This document shows positions 1-7,856 of a DNA stretch of 64,000 nucleotides, piece after piece (the stretch's first letter is position 1; each line of letters begins with the position of its first letter). The DNA is taken from NCBI GenBank assembly GCA_013361525.1, contig JABFXY010000158.1, positions 1-64,000 of the forward strand, in the 5' to 3' direction. Origin of the DNA: Polyangiaceae bacterium (lineage in GTDB: Bacteria > Myxococcota_A > Polyangia > Polyangiales > Polyangiaceae). A program made the position numbers and the translations under genes. A model generated the notes under the pieces. That model was not told the origin of the DNA, ran no database searches, and saw only the letters and a program-made list of their open reading frames with translations.

Positions 1-76
1 TCTTGCCGTGGTCGATGTGACCAATCGTGCCGACGTTGACGTGGGGCTTCGTGCGGTTGAATTTCTCCTTGGCCAT
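1..76 (-). CDS. tuf: Elongation factor Tu, N-terminal fragment (window edge)
   Basis: The first 25 codons of EF-Tu, the GTPase that delivers aminoacyl-tRNA to the ribosome, are read on the minus strand and run off the window. The visible residues begin MAKEKFNRTKPHVNVGTIGH and continue into IDHGK, the start of the G1/P-loop. An AAGGA Shine-Dalgarno sequence sits about 8 nt before the ATG. It is the last piece of the dispersed str group (rpsL-rpsG, fusA, tuf) and has its own promoter and a long structured leader. Identification is certain from the N-terminus; only copy number in the genome is unknown. Confidence 0.97.
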   Translation of the reverse strand, partial: MAKEKFNRTKPHVNVGTIGHIDHGK

Positions 77-134
77 GACGTTTCCTTCTTGGTGATGTGA
101 CGAGAGAGGTGACGTTGAACGTGCGGAGCGCGGT

Positions 135-267
135 CGGACAAAACAGCGACCCCCCTCCGGTCCGTTCCGCGCCTGGCCCTGTTCTGTTACAGGAGCCGGG
201 GCGCTTGGTCCGCCGCCATTTGGCGGACACTCGGGGAACCCGGAGAGGGAGTCGGGATACGCGTCAG
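135..267 (-). ncRNA. Candidate structured tuf leader RNA
   Basis: The tuf 5' leader contains two blocks shared with the fusA leader: 235-267 (2 mismatches in 33 against 7703-7735) and 135-172 (about 3 mismatches in 38 against 7620-7657). In the RNA, 254-240 can pair with 160-147 to give a 14-bp helix with one bulged U. Inside it GUUCC (239-235) pairs with GGAAC (168-164), leaving a GGA bulge. The loop domain between them differs completely from the fusA copy but also folds into two hairpins: GUCCGCC with GGCGGAC, and CCUGU with ACAGG. This looks like a cis-acting regulatory RNA. The function is inferred, and no known Rfam family was recognised. Confidence 0.6.
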
Positions 268-373
268 TTGTAATGGCGCAGCGCTGAAAGTTGGCTGGCC
301 CTGCCGTAGCCCGATCCTTATGTCGTCGTGTTCATTCTTCGCTAGCGCTCCTCGAGGGTCTGCGGGACGGCGG

Positions 374-401
374 AGCTTAGTCGGCAGCTCCCACATGTCA
401 A
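374..401 (-). promoter_or_regulatory. tuf promoter (sigma70-like)
   Basis: On the minus strand a perfect -35 TTGACA (401-396) is separated by 16 bp from a -10-like TAAGCT (379-374). A GC-rich discriminator (CCGCCGTCCC) follows, as is usual for stringently controlled translation-apparatus promoters. The predicted start is near 367, giving a leader of about 290 nt. The fusA promoter has identical hexamers and spacing. Confidence 0.75.
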
Positions 402-642
402 CCTCTCGTTTTGGGCGAGGCGAACCGGGTCGATACTCGCCGGAAGTACCCTTCAGGCAGGGGCTTCCGGAGAGCATCCGGTGACTTATTCCTCGCCACA
501 ACTACCGTTCGGACGGGAGTTATGGCGACCATTGGGCGCGCACGCAGCGGCCGGCACGAGCCCTGCTCGAGCGCCTGAACGTCGGCGCGAGCTGCTCACC
601 GACCGCAGTCCCCGTCGTCCTCCACGACCTCGTCGGGTGACG

Positions 643-683
643 ACAAAAGAAATGCGGCGCCGCTCACGAAGAACGGCGCCGCA
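643..683 (-). terminator. Rho-independent terminator of the kelch gene
   Basis: Just after the stop codon of the gene at 699-4568, the minus strand has a 10-bp perfect stem (TGCGGCGCCG with CGGCGCCGCA, 683-674 and 662-653). It is followed by the T-rich tract TTTCTTTTGT. From here to the tuf promoter (402-642) I see no gene. Confidence 0.8.
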
Positions 684-698
684 CCCCATCGCGATCCT

Positions 699-3600
699 TC
701 AGGCGGCGCGCTTACGTCGCAGGAACGCCGCGGCTAGGAGCGCGGCGATCCACGCCCCACGCGACGGCGACTGGCTCGCCGGCACGTTGCAGCTGCAACC
801 GTCGCCCTCGGGCGAAGCATCGTCACCGGCGTTGCCACCAGCGGCCACTTCGCCGCCCGAACCGCCACTTCCACCGCCTCCTCCGTTTCCGCCAGCACCA
901 CCCTCGGAGGCGCCACCGGCGCCGCCTTCGTTACCGCCACCAGCGCCGCCTTCCCCTTCCGGGACGCACGCGCCTGCGTCGCACGTTCCGCCGTCGCACG
1001 GCGTACCGTCCTCGACCGCTTCGTGCACGCAGCCTCGCGCGGGATCGCAGCTGTCGTTCGTGCACGCCTCGAGATCGTCGCAATCGAGCGGCGTGCCCGG
1101 CGCGCATTCACCTGCCGTGCACGCGTCTTCGACCGTGCAGAGATCGTCGTCTTCGCATGCCGTTCCGTCCTCGAGCGGCACGTATGCACACGCGAGGTCG
1201 ACGGTGCACGCGCCGACCTGGCATTGCCCGCCGTCGTCGCACGCATCGCCAATCGTCGGCACGCACGCGCCGGCGTCGCAGACGTCGCCTTCGGTGCAGC
1301 CGTTGCCGTCGTCACACGACGTGCCGGTTACGACATCGTCGTAGACGCAGCCGGTCTCCGGATCGCAGGTGTCGTCGGTGCATTCCTCCCCGTCGTCGCA
1401 ATCGGCTGCGGGGCCCGCGATGCAGACACCGGCTTCGCAGGTGTCGTCGAGGGTGCAGGCATTGCCGTCGCCGCATGCCGTTCCGTCGGCAGCTGGCACG
1501 AGGACGCAGCCTTGGACCGAATCGCAGGTGGCGACGAGGCACGGATCATTGCTCGTGCACGCCGGGGGTGCGCCCGAGCCGCAAGTGCCCGCTTGGCACG
1601 TGTCGTTTTCGGTGCACGCATCACCGTCGCTGCACGCGCTGCCGTTCGGGACGAATCCGTCGCTCGGGCACGTGGTCGCGGTGCCGTCGCAATTCTCCGC
1701 GACGTCACATTGACCGGCATCCGCGCGGCAGACGGTGGTCGACGGTTGCACGTTCGCATTGCATTGAGCAGACGCGCCGACCATGCCTCTGCAGGTGTCT
1801 TGCGCATCGCAGGCACCATTCGGGGCGCCGCCGCATGAAATGCCCGCAGGCTCGGCTGCGTCGGCCGGGCAGGTCGTCGCGGTACCGTCGCAGTTTTCGG
1901 CAGTGTCGCAATCGCCGACGTCTGCGCGGCACACCGTCGTCGCGGGCTGCACGTTCGCATTGCAGGTCGCCGTCGCGCCGACCATACCGCTACAGGTGTC
2001 TTGTGCGTCGCACGCGCCGTTCGGTGCGCCGCCGCACGCCGTGCCGGCAGGCTCGGCGGCGTCGGCCGGACACGTCGTCGAGGAGCCATTGCAGGTCTCC
2101 GCGACGTCGCATGCACCGCTATCGGATCGGCACACCGTCGTCGAAGGCTCCACGTTCGCATTGCACGTCGCCGTCGCGCCGACGCCGCCGCTGCACGTGT
2201 CTTGCGCGTCGCAGGCGCCGCTCGGTGCGCCGCCGCATGCAGTGCCAGCAGGCTCGGCTGCGTCAGCGGGACACGTCGTCGACATGCCGTCGCAGTTTTC
2301 AGCGACATCACATTCGCCGCTGTCAGGGCGGCAAACCGCCGTCGCAGGCAGCACGTTCGCATTGCAGGTCGCAGTCGCGCCGACACCACCACTGCACGTG
2401 TCCGGCCCGTCGCAAGCACCGCTCGAAGGGTCGCCGCAGGCGGTGCCGGCAGGCTCCGCGGCGTCCGCGGGACAGTTCGTCGACGCGCCATTGCAGATTT
2501 CGGCGACGTCGCACGCCCCCGCGTCCGGCCGACAGACGACCGCGGCTGCTGCGCTCACTGGACCGCAGGTGCCGTTGATGGCCGCGCCGGCTGCAACGCT
2601 GCACGCCTGGCAGTCATTGGTCGCGCCACCGCCGCACGCGGTGTTGCAGCAAACGCCGTCGACACAGGACCCGGTCGAGCAGGACGCGTCATTGACACAC
2701 GCGGCACCTTGGGGCTCTGCGAAATCATACATCTCGCACGATCGACCATTGTTGTAGCCACCTACCACCAGGACGCGATCATTCGCGAGGCGGACGGCAG
2801 CATGGATGACATGAGGCACCGCCATGGAGTTGGTGCTGCTCCATGTTCCGGAGACGGGGTCAAAAACTTCTGCCGTCGCTAGGAAGTTCATGCCGTCGTA
2901 ACCCCCCGCCATGAGCGCCGTCCCGTTCGAGAGCAACGTCAGAGTGCCATAGGCCCGCGGTATCGACATATTCCCGGCGGGGCTCCAGAAACCGGATGCC
3001 GGATCGTAGACCTCGGCCGACGATGTCGTGCCGGGCGTGTACCCACCCGCAACGAGAACCCTGCCGTCCAGCAAAAGCGTCGCGCCATGAAAGTGTCTCG
3101 GGACGCTCGCGCTTCCGGTCGGCGTCCATGTATTCGCCACCGGATCGTAGATCTCCGCGCTCGATTGGGAGACACCACCAGTCGCCAGCACACGCCCATC
3201 CTGCAAGACCACCGCCCGCGCGTTGACGCGACCCACCGACATGTTCGGTGCGGCGCTCCACGTACCGGTGGCGGGGTCGAACAGTTCCGCGCCGGCAGTG
3301 GCGCCTCCTGCGACGAGCACCTGCCCATTGCCGAGCGACGCGCTCATGTGGGCCTCGTGCCCTTCGGCCATGCTTCCCGTTAGGGTCCACACGCCGCTCG
3401 CAGGGTCGTAGATCTCGGCGCTCGTCGTAGTCCCGCTTACGCCGCCGCCGCCGGCAACGAGGACACGACCATTCGCGATCAGGTTCGACGAATGACGGTT
3501 GCGCAGATAAAGCATCCCGGCTGCCGTGCTCCACGTCCCGGTCGCGGGGTCGTAGATCTCGGCCGTGTTCGTCACGATGGGCCCCGCGCCCCCGGAGACG

Positions 3601-4568
3601 AGCACGCGTCCGTTGGGGAGGAGCGTCGCGGCGTGCCCCGAGTACCGCGTGGTGCTCATGCTCCCCGTGGTCGTCCACGACGGATCCAAAACAGCTGGAT
3701 AGGTCACGGCATCGCCGTCCCACGAAACATGCACCGTGCATTGCCGTGCGCCGGGATCAATCGGCGTGCGATCCAACGGAGACGCGGGGCTCGTGTCGAC
3801 ACGACAGCCGTCGACGTCGAGGGTCGCGTCGTATCGATATCCGTCGACGTCGACGAGGTAGGGAGGCGCGACGCGCAAACGCGGTACGCCCTTTTCGTCG
3901 AGGAGCTCGAGCGAATTCGATACCAGCCTCAGGCCGGCAACCGTGTCGCCGAGCTCGATTGAATAGGAGACGGATGCGTCGGCAGGCTCCGTCTCGAACG
4001 TCAGGTAATCCTCGGTGCCCGTCGCGGTCACGCGGTGGAGCACGTCCGTTTGGTCCCCGAGCACACCGCGGTAAACCACGTATCCATCTGCGATCTCCGC
4101 GTCCGCAGCGGCAGAGCCATACAGCGAAGCGCGAAGCATCAATCCCGATGTCTCGTCTGCGACCTGGAATGCTTCGTTTCCACGAATCGGTAGCTCGACG
4201 CGCGCCGGACGCTCGACGCCCGCGGAGGCCTCGGGCTTGAGGCGCGGCCTGAGCCGCCCCCCTACCTCGTCGACACCGTCGATGGTGCCGTCGCCAAGTA
4301 CCGGGTGGGCCTCGACCCCAGGAGCGCCGTGGATGTCGACGCCTTCATCCGGGGCGGCGATCTCGAAGCTGCGAATGGCGTCGACGACCCCGACGGCGCT
4401 CGAAGGACGCGACAGGATCGATTGCTCGCGAATCTGTGCCCCCGATTCGGCGGGCGCCGGCGCGTCGGCACAGCCGCTCGTCATCGCGCCCATCACGACC
4501 ACGCCGGCAAGCGACGCACATGTCCCCGCCAGCTGAAATATCCGACCCCGACACCGCCTATTTCGCAT
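699..4568 (-). CDS. Secreted kelch-repeat / Cys-rich repeat protein with MYXO-CTERM anchor
   Basis: This is a 1,289-residue surface protein. The ATG at 4568 has GGAGCG 6 nt upstream; a longer reading from 4646 is possible but adds an unlikely leader. The N-terminus has a hydrophobic signal ending in a possible but weak lipobox (MTSGC). Residues ~300-615 hold six kelch-type repeats with the signatures RVLVAGG and AEIYDPATGTW, implying a beta-propeller. Residues ~677-945 are four 67-residue Cys-rich repeats plus a partial fifth (core CDVAENCDG, CPADAAEPAGTACG). More CDDGNACT-type Cys-rich segments follow, then a Gly-rich linker. The last ~33 residues are a MYXO-CTERM signal: a CSC motif, a hydrophobic helix and a terminal RRKRAA. 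The role is probably adhesion or carbohydrate recognition at the cell surface; the ligand is unknown. Confidence 0.9.
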   Translation of the reverse strand: MRNRRCRGRIFQLAGTCASLAGVVVMGAMTSGCADAPAPAESGAQIREQSILSRPSSAVGVVDAIRSFEIAAPDEGVDIHGAPGVEAHPVLGDGTIDGVDEVGGRLRPRLKPEASAGVERPARVELPIRGNEAFQVADETSGLMLRASLYGSAAADAEIADGYVVYRGVLGDQTDVLHRVTATGTEDYLTFETEPADASVSYSIELGDTVAGLRLVSNSLELLDEKGVPRLRVAPPYLVDVDGYRYDATLDVDGCRVDTSPASPLDRTPIDPGARQCTVHVSWDGDAVTYPAVLDPSWTTTGSMSTTRYSGHAATLLPNGRVLVSGGAGPIVTNTAEIYDPATGTWSTAAGMLYLRNRHSSNLIANGRVLVAGGGGVSGTTTSAEIYDPASGVWTLTGSMAEGHEAHMSASLGNGQVLVAGGATAGAELFDPATGTWSAAPNMSVGRVNARAVVLQDGRVLATGGVSQSSAEIYDPVANTWTPTGSASVPRHFHGATLLLDGRVLVAGGYTPGTTSSAEVYDPASGFWSPAGNMSIPRAYGTLTLLSNGTALMAGGYDGMNFLATAEVFDPVSGTWSSTNSMAVPHVIHAAVRLANDRVLVVGGYNNGRSCEMYDFAEPQGAACVNDASCSTGSCVDGVCCNTACGGGATNDCQACSVAAGAAINGTCGPVSAAAAVVCRPDAGACDVAEICNGASTNCPADAAEPAGTACGDPSSGACDGPDTCSGGVGATATCNANVLPATAVCRPDSGECDVAENCDGMSTTCPADAAEPAGTACGGAPSGACDAQDTCSGGVGATATCNANVEPSTTVCRSDSGACDVAETCNGSSTTCPADAAEPAGTACGGAPNGACDAQDTCSGMVGATATCNANVQPATTVCRADVGDCDTAENCDGTATTCPADAAEPAGISCGGAPNGACDAQDTCRGMVGASAQCNANVQPSTTVCRADAGQCDVAENCDGTATTCPSDGFVPNGSACSDGDACTENDTCQAGTCGSGAPPACTSNDPCLVATCDSVQGCVLVPAADGTACGDGNACTLDDTCEAGVCIAGPAADCDDGEECTDDTCDPETGCVYDDVVTGTSCDDGNGCTEGDVCDAGACVPTIGDACDDGGQCQVGACTVDLACAYVPLEDGTACEDDDLCTVEDACTAGECAPGTPLDCDDLEACTNDSCDPARGCVHEAVEDGTPCDGGTCDAGACVPEGEGGAGGGNEGGAGGASEGGAGGNGGGGGSGGSGGEVAAGGNAGDDASPEGDGCSCNVPASQSPSRGAWIAALLAAAFLRRKRAA
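1736..2540 (-). repeat. Four tandem 201-bp coding repeats
   Basis: Inside the kelch/Cys-rich gene, four consecutive 67-codon units (VCRPDSGECD... to ...CNANVEPSTT) are highly similar at both DNA and protein level, and a degenerate fifth unit lies downstream. The period keeps the reading frame. Similarity at the DNA level points to recent unit amplification or recombination. Confidence 0.85.
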
Positions 4569-5385
4569 GAATTCGCTCCGTCCGTGTCCGAAGTAACGAC
4601 AAAAGAAGCCCTTCGCACTCGGCGGTACTTCAGCCGGCGCACACACTCGACCAGGGGTGATGCGGCACGTCGGGCGCGCCGCTCAAGACCGGTCCTACGA
4701 GGTCCCGTTCAAATTGTTCTCGGTAGTGTCTTCAAGTCGGTGCGTCGGCGATCGTGCTCAGTCGACACTTCGCCAGGGTGGCGGAGACTACGAGTCGGTC
4801 GTCGACAAAAGCAAGCACTCATTTTCGATTAACGCCGCGCTGCCATACTCAACATGCCGAGTTCATCGCAGCCGAGCGGCCTCGCGGTGCGCATTTCACC
4901 GTGTGCATCCACCAACCGTCAGGACGCTTTCGGACCAGCTTCTTCTTATGCAGCTGTCCACGTCGAAAGCCCCATGACCGTCATTCGTATACAGGGCGTA
5001 GTTACAGCTCGCCCATGGTTACAGAGGCTACGAGTCGATCGGCGGGAGAAGCAACACGCATTTCAGCCGATAAGGCAGAAGCAGGAATTCGCCCCGATTG
5101 CCATTTTTGTTCAGCCGGCAATACGACACAGGATGCGACGTCACACGACGCGCCAATACCGAGCAATAGCCACCTCGAAATGCCGACGCCCGACGAACGA
5201 GCTGGTACCGCCGCACGAGCGGGCATCTTCCGCCGCATCTCCCCTCTCATCTGCAGGCTCATCTCCCCTCTCGGCGCGAGATCTCGGGTCGTTCCAGTTC
5301 CCGGCCGCCGCCCGAACCAGCCGCACCGCTCGGCACGCACACGCGGTCGAAATGATCGCAACCGGCCGGCGCATCGGAACATGTC
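4569..5385. other. Long intergenic region without a supported gene
   Basis: About 800 bp between the fusA terminator and the kelch gene contain only short overlapping ORFs with no recognisable domain and irregular codon use. Base composition looks less GC-rich than the neighbouring genes. Two degenerate direct copies of a ~55-bp sequence start near 4787 and 5022, sharing CTACGAGTCG and flanking positions. The promoter of the kelch gene must lie here, but I could not identify convincing hexamers. Confidence 0.5.
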
Positions 5386-5427
5386 GCAAAAAAAGGAAAC
5401 GCGACCACCGCTCGAAGCGGTGATCGC
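5386..5427 (-). terminator. Rho-independent terminator of fusA
   Basis: On the minus strand, 26 nt after the fusA stop, the hairpin GCGATCACCGCT/AGCGGTGGTCGC (5427-5401, one G.T pair, short loop) is followed by GTTTCCTTTTTTT. It separates fusA from the downstream kelch gene, so tuf cannot be expressed by read-through in the usual str-operon manner. Confidence 0.9.
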
Positions 5428-5453
5428 GAAGATCCCCTATTGCCTTATCGAGC

Positions 5454-7571
5454 TCAGCCGCGCTGCTTCAGGACGATCTCTTCCTGAATCGCGGTAGGCA
5501 CCGGCGCGTATTGCGAGAAATGCATCGAATACGTCGCGCGGCCCTGCGTGCGCGAGCGGAGATCCGTCGCGTAGCCGAACATGGTCGCGAGCGGCACCTC
5601 GGCCTGAATCACGCGGGTATTGGCGCGCTGGGTCATGTCGGTGACGCGACCTCGACGAGAGTTCAAATCGCCGATGACGTCGCCGAGGTATTGCTCGGGG
5701 CTGACGACCTCGACCCGCATGACCGGCTCGAGCAGGACGAGCCCCGCGAGCTGCGCCGCATCTTGGAACGCGAGCGACCCCGCGACCTCGAACGCCGACG
5801 TGGACGAGTCGACCTCGTGATAGCTGCCGTCGAAGAGGCGCACCTTCGCGTCGAGGAGGGGGTAGCCGGCGAGGACGCCGCGGGTCATCGCCTCGCGAAT
5901 GCCCTTTTCGACCGAGGGAATGAACTCTTTCGGGATGATGCCGCCGACGACGTCGTTCACGAATACGAAGCCGCTGCCGCGCTCGCCCGGCTCGAGATCG
6001 ATGACGACGTGACCGTATTGGCCTTTACCGCCGGTCTGCCGAACGAACTTGCCCTCGACCTTGTGCGCGGCCTTGGTGATCGTCTCTTTGTAGGCGACCT
6101 CGGGCTTGCCGACGTTCGCCTCGACTTTGTGCTCGCGCTTCAGGCGGTCGACGATGATCTCGAGGTGGAGCTCACCCATGCCGGCGATGATCGTCTGGCC
6201 CGTCTCTTCGTTGGTGAAGGTGCGGAAGCTCGGATCTTCGTAGGCGAGCTTTTGCAAGCTGACGCCGAGCTTGTCGAGATCGGCCTTCGTCTTGGGCTCG
6301 ATGGCGATCGAGATGACGGGCTCCGGAAACTCCATCTGTTCGAGGAGGATCGGGTGCTTCTCGTCGCACAGCGTGTCGCCCGTTCGCGTGTCGCGCAGGC
6401 CGACAGCCGCGTAGATGTTGCCGGCGTAGCAGGTGTCGATCTCTTCGCGCTTGTTGGCGTGCATGCGAAGGATGCGGCCGAAACGCTCACGCTTGCCGCG
6501 CGTGGAGTTGAGGACCGACGCGCCGCTCGAGATCGTGCCCGAGTAGACACGGAAGAACGTGAGCGTGCCGAACGGGTCGTGGAGGATCTTGAACGCGAGC
6601 GCGCTGAAGGGCTGATCGTCGGCGGCCTTGCGCTCGACGACGGGCTTGTCCTTCTTCTCCGGATTGATGCCTTTCACCGCGGGGATATCGAGCGGAGACG
6701 GCAGGTACGAGATGACCGCGTCGAGCAGTTGTTGGACGCCCTTGTTCTTGAACGCCGAGCCGCAGAGGACGGGGACGAACTTGAACTCGAGGGTGCCCTT
6801 GCGCAGCGCCGCCCAGATCTCGTCGTTCGTGATCTTGTCGGCGTCACCGCCGACGAACTTCTCCATCACGGCGTCGGACATGTCGGCGAGCACCTCGAGC
6901 ATCTGATCGCGAAGCTCTTTGCAGCGCGGGGCGATATCCTCGGGGATGGGGCCGAAGGTGTACTTCTGCCCCTTCGACTCTTCGTCGAAGGTAATGGCCT
7001 GCAGCGTGATGAGATCGACCACGCCTCGAAAGCTGTCCTCTTGGCCGAGCGGGTATTGCACCGCGACCGGCGTCGCGCCGAGGCGATCCTTGATCGAGTC
7101 GAGGCACATGTCGAAGTCGGCGCCGACCTTGTCCATCTTGTTGATGAACACGATGCGAGGCACGTGGTACTTGTCCGCCTGCCGCCAAACCGTCTCCGTC
7201 TGCGGCTCGACGCCGTTGCCGCCGTCGAACACGGCCACCGCGCCGTCGAGAACGCGGAGGCTTCGCTCGACCTCGATCGTGAAGTCGACGTGACCGGGCG
7301 TGTCGATGATGTTGATGCGGTGGCTGACGCCTTTGAACGGCCCGTCGTCCGGCTTCCAGAAGCAGTTGGTCGCGGCCGAGGTGATCGTGATCCCGCGCTC
7401 CTGCTCCTGGACCATGTAGTCCATCGTCGCGGCGCCCTCGTGGACCTCACCGAGCTTGTAGTTGACGCCGGTGTAATAGAGGATCCGCTCGGTCGTCGTC
7501 GTCTTGCCCGCATCGATGTGCGCCATGATCCCGATGTTGCGGGTCTTCTCGAGACTGTAATCGCGGGCCAT
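5454..7571 (-). CDS. fusA: Elongation factor G
   Basis: EF-G (705 residues, the normal length) is the ribosomal translocase GTPase. The N-terminus carries the G domain with P-loop AHIDAGKTTTTERIL, G3 DTPGHVDF and G4 NKMD. It is followed by domain II and the C-terminal domains III-V, including EPVMRVEVVSPEQYLGDVIG. The ATG lies in MARDYSLEKTRNIGIMAHID, typical of the family. The gene stands alone: rpsG is about 9.4 kb upstream and tuf about 5.4 kb downstream on the same strand. It is preceded by its own strong promoter and a ~250-nt structured leader paralogous to that of tuf, and ends in a clear terminator. Confidence 0.98.
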   Translation of the reverse strand: MARDYSLEKTRNIGIMAHIDAGKTTTTERILYYTGVNYKLGEVHEGAATMDYMVQEQERGITITSAATNCFWKPDDGPFKGVSHRINIIDTPGHVDFTIEVERSLRVLDGAVAVFDGGNGVEPQTETVWRQADKYHVPRIVFINKMDKVGADFDMCLDSIKDRLGATPVAVQYPLGQEDSFRGVVDLITLQAITFDEESKGQKYTFGPIPEDIAPRCKELRDQMLEVLADMSDAVMEKFVGGDADKITNDEIWAALRKGTLEFKFVPVLCGSAFKNKGVQQLLDAVISYLPSPLDIPAVKGINPEKKDKPVVERKAADDQPFSALAFKILHDPFGTLTFFRVYSGTISSGASVLNSTRGKRERFGRILRMHANKREEIDTCYAGNIYAAVGLRDTRTGDTLCDEKHPILLEQMEFPEPVISIAIEPKTKADLDKLGVSLQKLAYEDPSFRTFTNEETGQTIIAGMGELHLEIIVDRLKREHKVEANVGKPEVAYKETITKAAHKVEGKFVRQTGGKGQYGHVVIDLEPGERGSGFVFVNDVVGGIIPKEFIPSVEKGIREAMTRGVLAGYPLLDAKVRLFDGSYHEVDSSTSAFEVAGSLAFQDAAQLAGLVLLEPVMRVEVVSPEQYLGDVIGDLNSRRGRVTDMTQRANTRVIQAEVPLATMFGYATDLRSRTQGRATYSMHFSQYAPVPTAIQEEIVLKQRG

Positions 7572-7619
7572 GGATCGTGTTCTCGGGGCGGAGGGGGCGG
7601 GACAATGAAACGATTCGGA

Positions 7620-7735
7620 CGGACAAAACGGCGACCCCTCTTCGGTCCGTTCCGCGCTCGTTTCGTCGAAGCGCGAACCTGCCGCGGTTCGGCAGGTGTG
7701 AAGGAACCCGAAGAGGGAGTCGGGGTACGCGTCAG
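7620..7735 (-). ncRNA. Candidate structured fusA leader RNA (paralogue of tuf leader)
   Basis: This holds the same two conserved blocks as the tuf leader, 7703-7735 and 7620-7657. The long-range helix pairs 7722-7708 with 7645-7632: CGAC-U-CCCUCUUCGG with CCGAAGAGGG-GUCG. Relative to tuf, one C-G pair is replaced by U-A on both sides and one U.G is replaced by U-A, so pairing is preserved despite sequence change. The inner GUUCC/GGAAC helix and the GGA bulge are identical. The apical part has two hairpins unrelated in sequence to those of tuf (CCUGCCG with CGGCAGG; CGCGCU with AGCGCG). The function is inferred to be regulation of translation factor synthesis. Confidence 0.6.
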
Positions 7736-7828
7736 GTATTGTGGCGGGCTCTCGTTGGACGCTACCTCGATCCTTGGGTCTCGGTGCTCATCCTTCGCTA
7801 GCGCTCCTCAGGGTCCTTGGGACGGCGG

Positions 7829-7856
7829 AGCTTAGTCTCGCGACCTCACATGTCAA
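7829..7856 (-). promoter_or_regulatory. fusA promoter (sigma70-like)
   Basis: TTGACA (7856-7851), a 16-bp spacer, TAAGCT (7834-7829) and a GC-rich discriminator match the tuf promoter exactly in hexamers and spacing. The -35 hexamer overlaps the ATG at 7850 of the divergent membrane-protein gene, so the two genes share promoter DNA. Confidence 0.75.

Noticed and set aside
187..501. Possible 104-codon gene upstream of tuf
   Set aside because: It covers the tuf promoter and structured leader, and conservation with the fusA leader follows RNA pairing, not codons. The corresponding frame is not kept in the fusA copy.
1736..2540. Regular repeats considered as a CRISPR array
   Set aside because: The units are 201 bp, coding, in frame and without unique spacers. 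They encode Cys-rich protein repeats.
5511..7835. Long open frame (774 codons) on the plus strand opposite fusA
   Set aside because: It is the antisense shadow of the certain fusA gene. The translation is Arg/Asp/Val-rich without any domain, an effect of high third-position GC.
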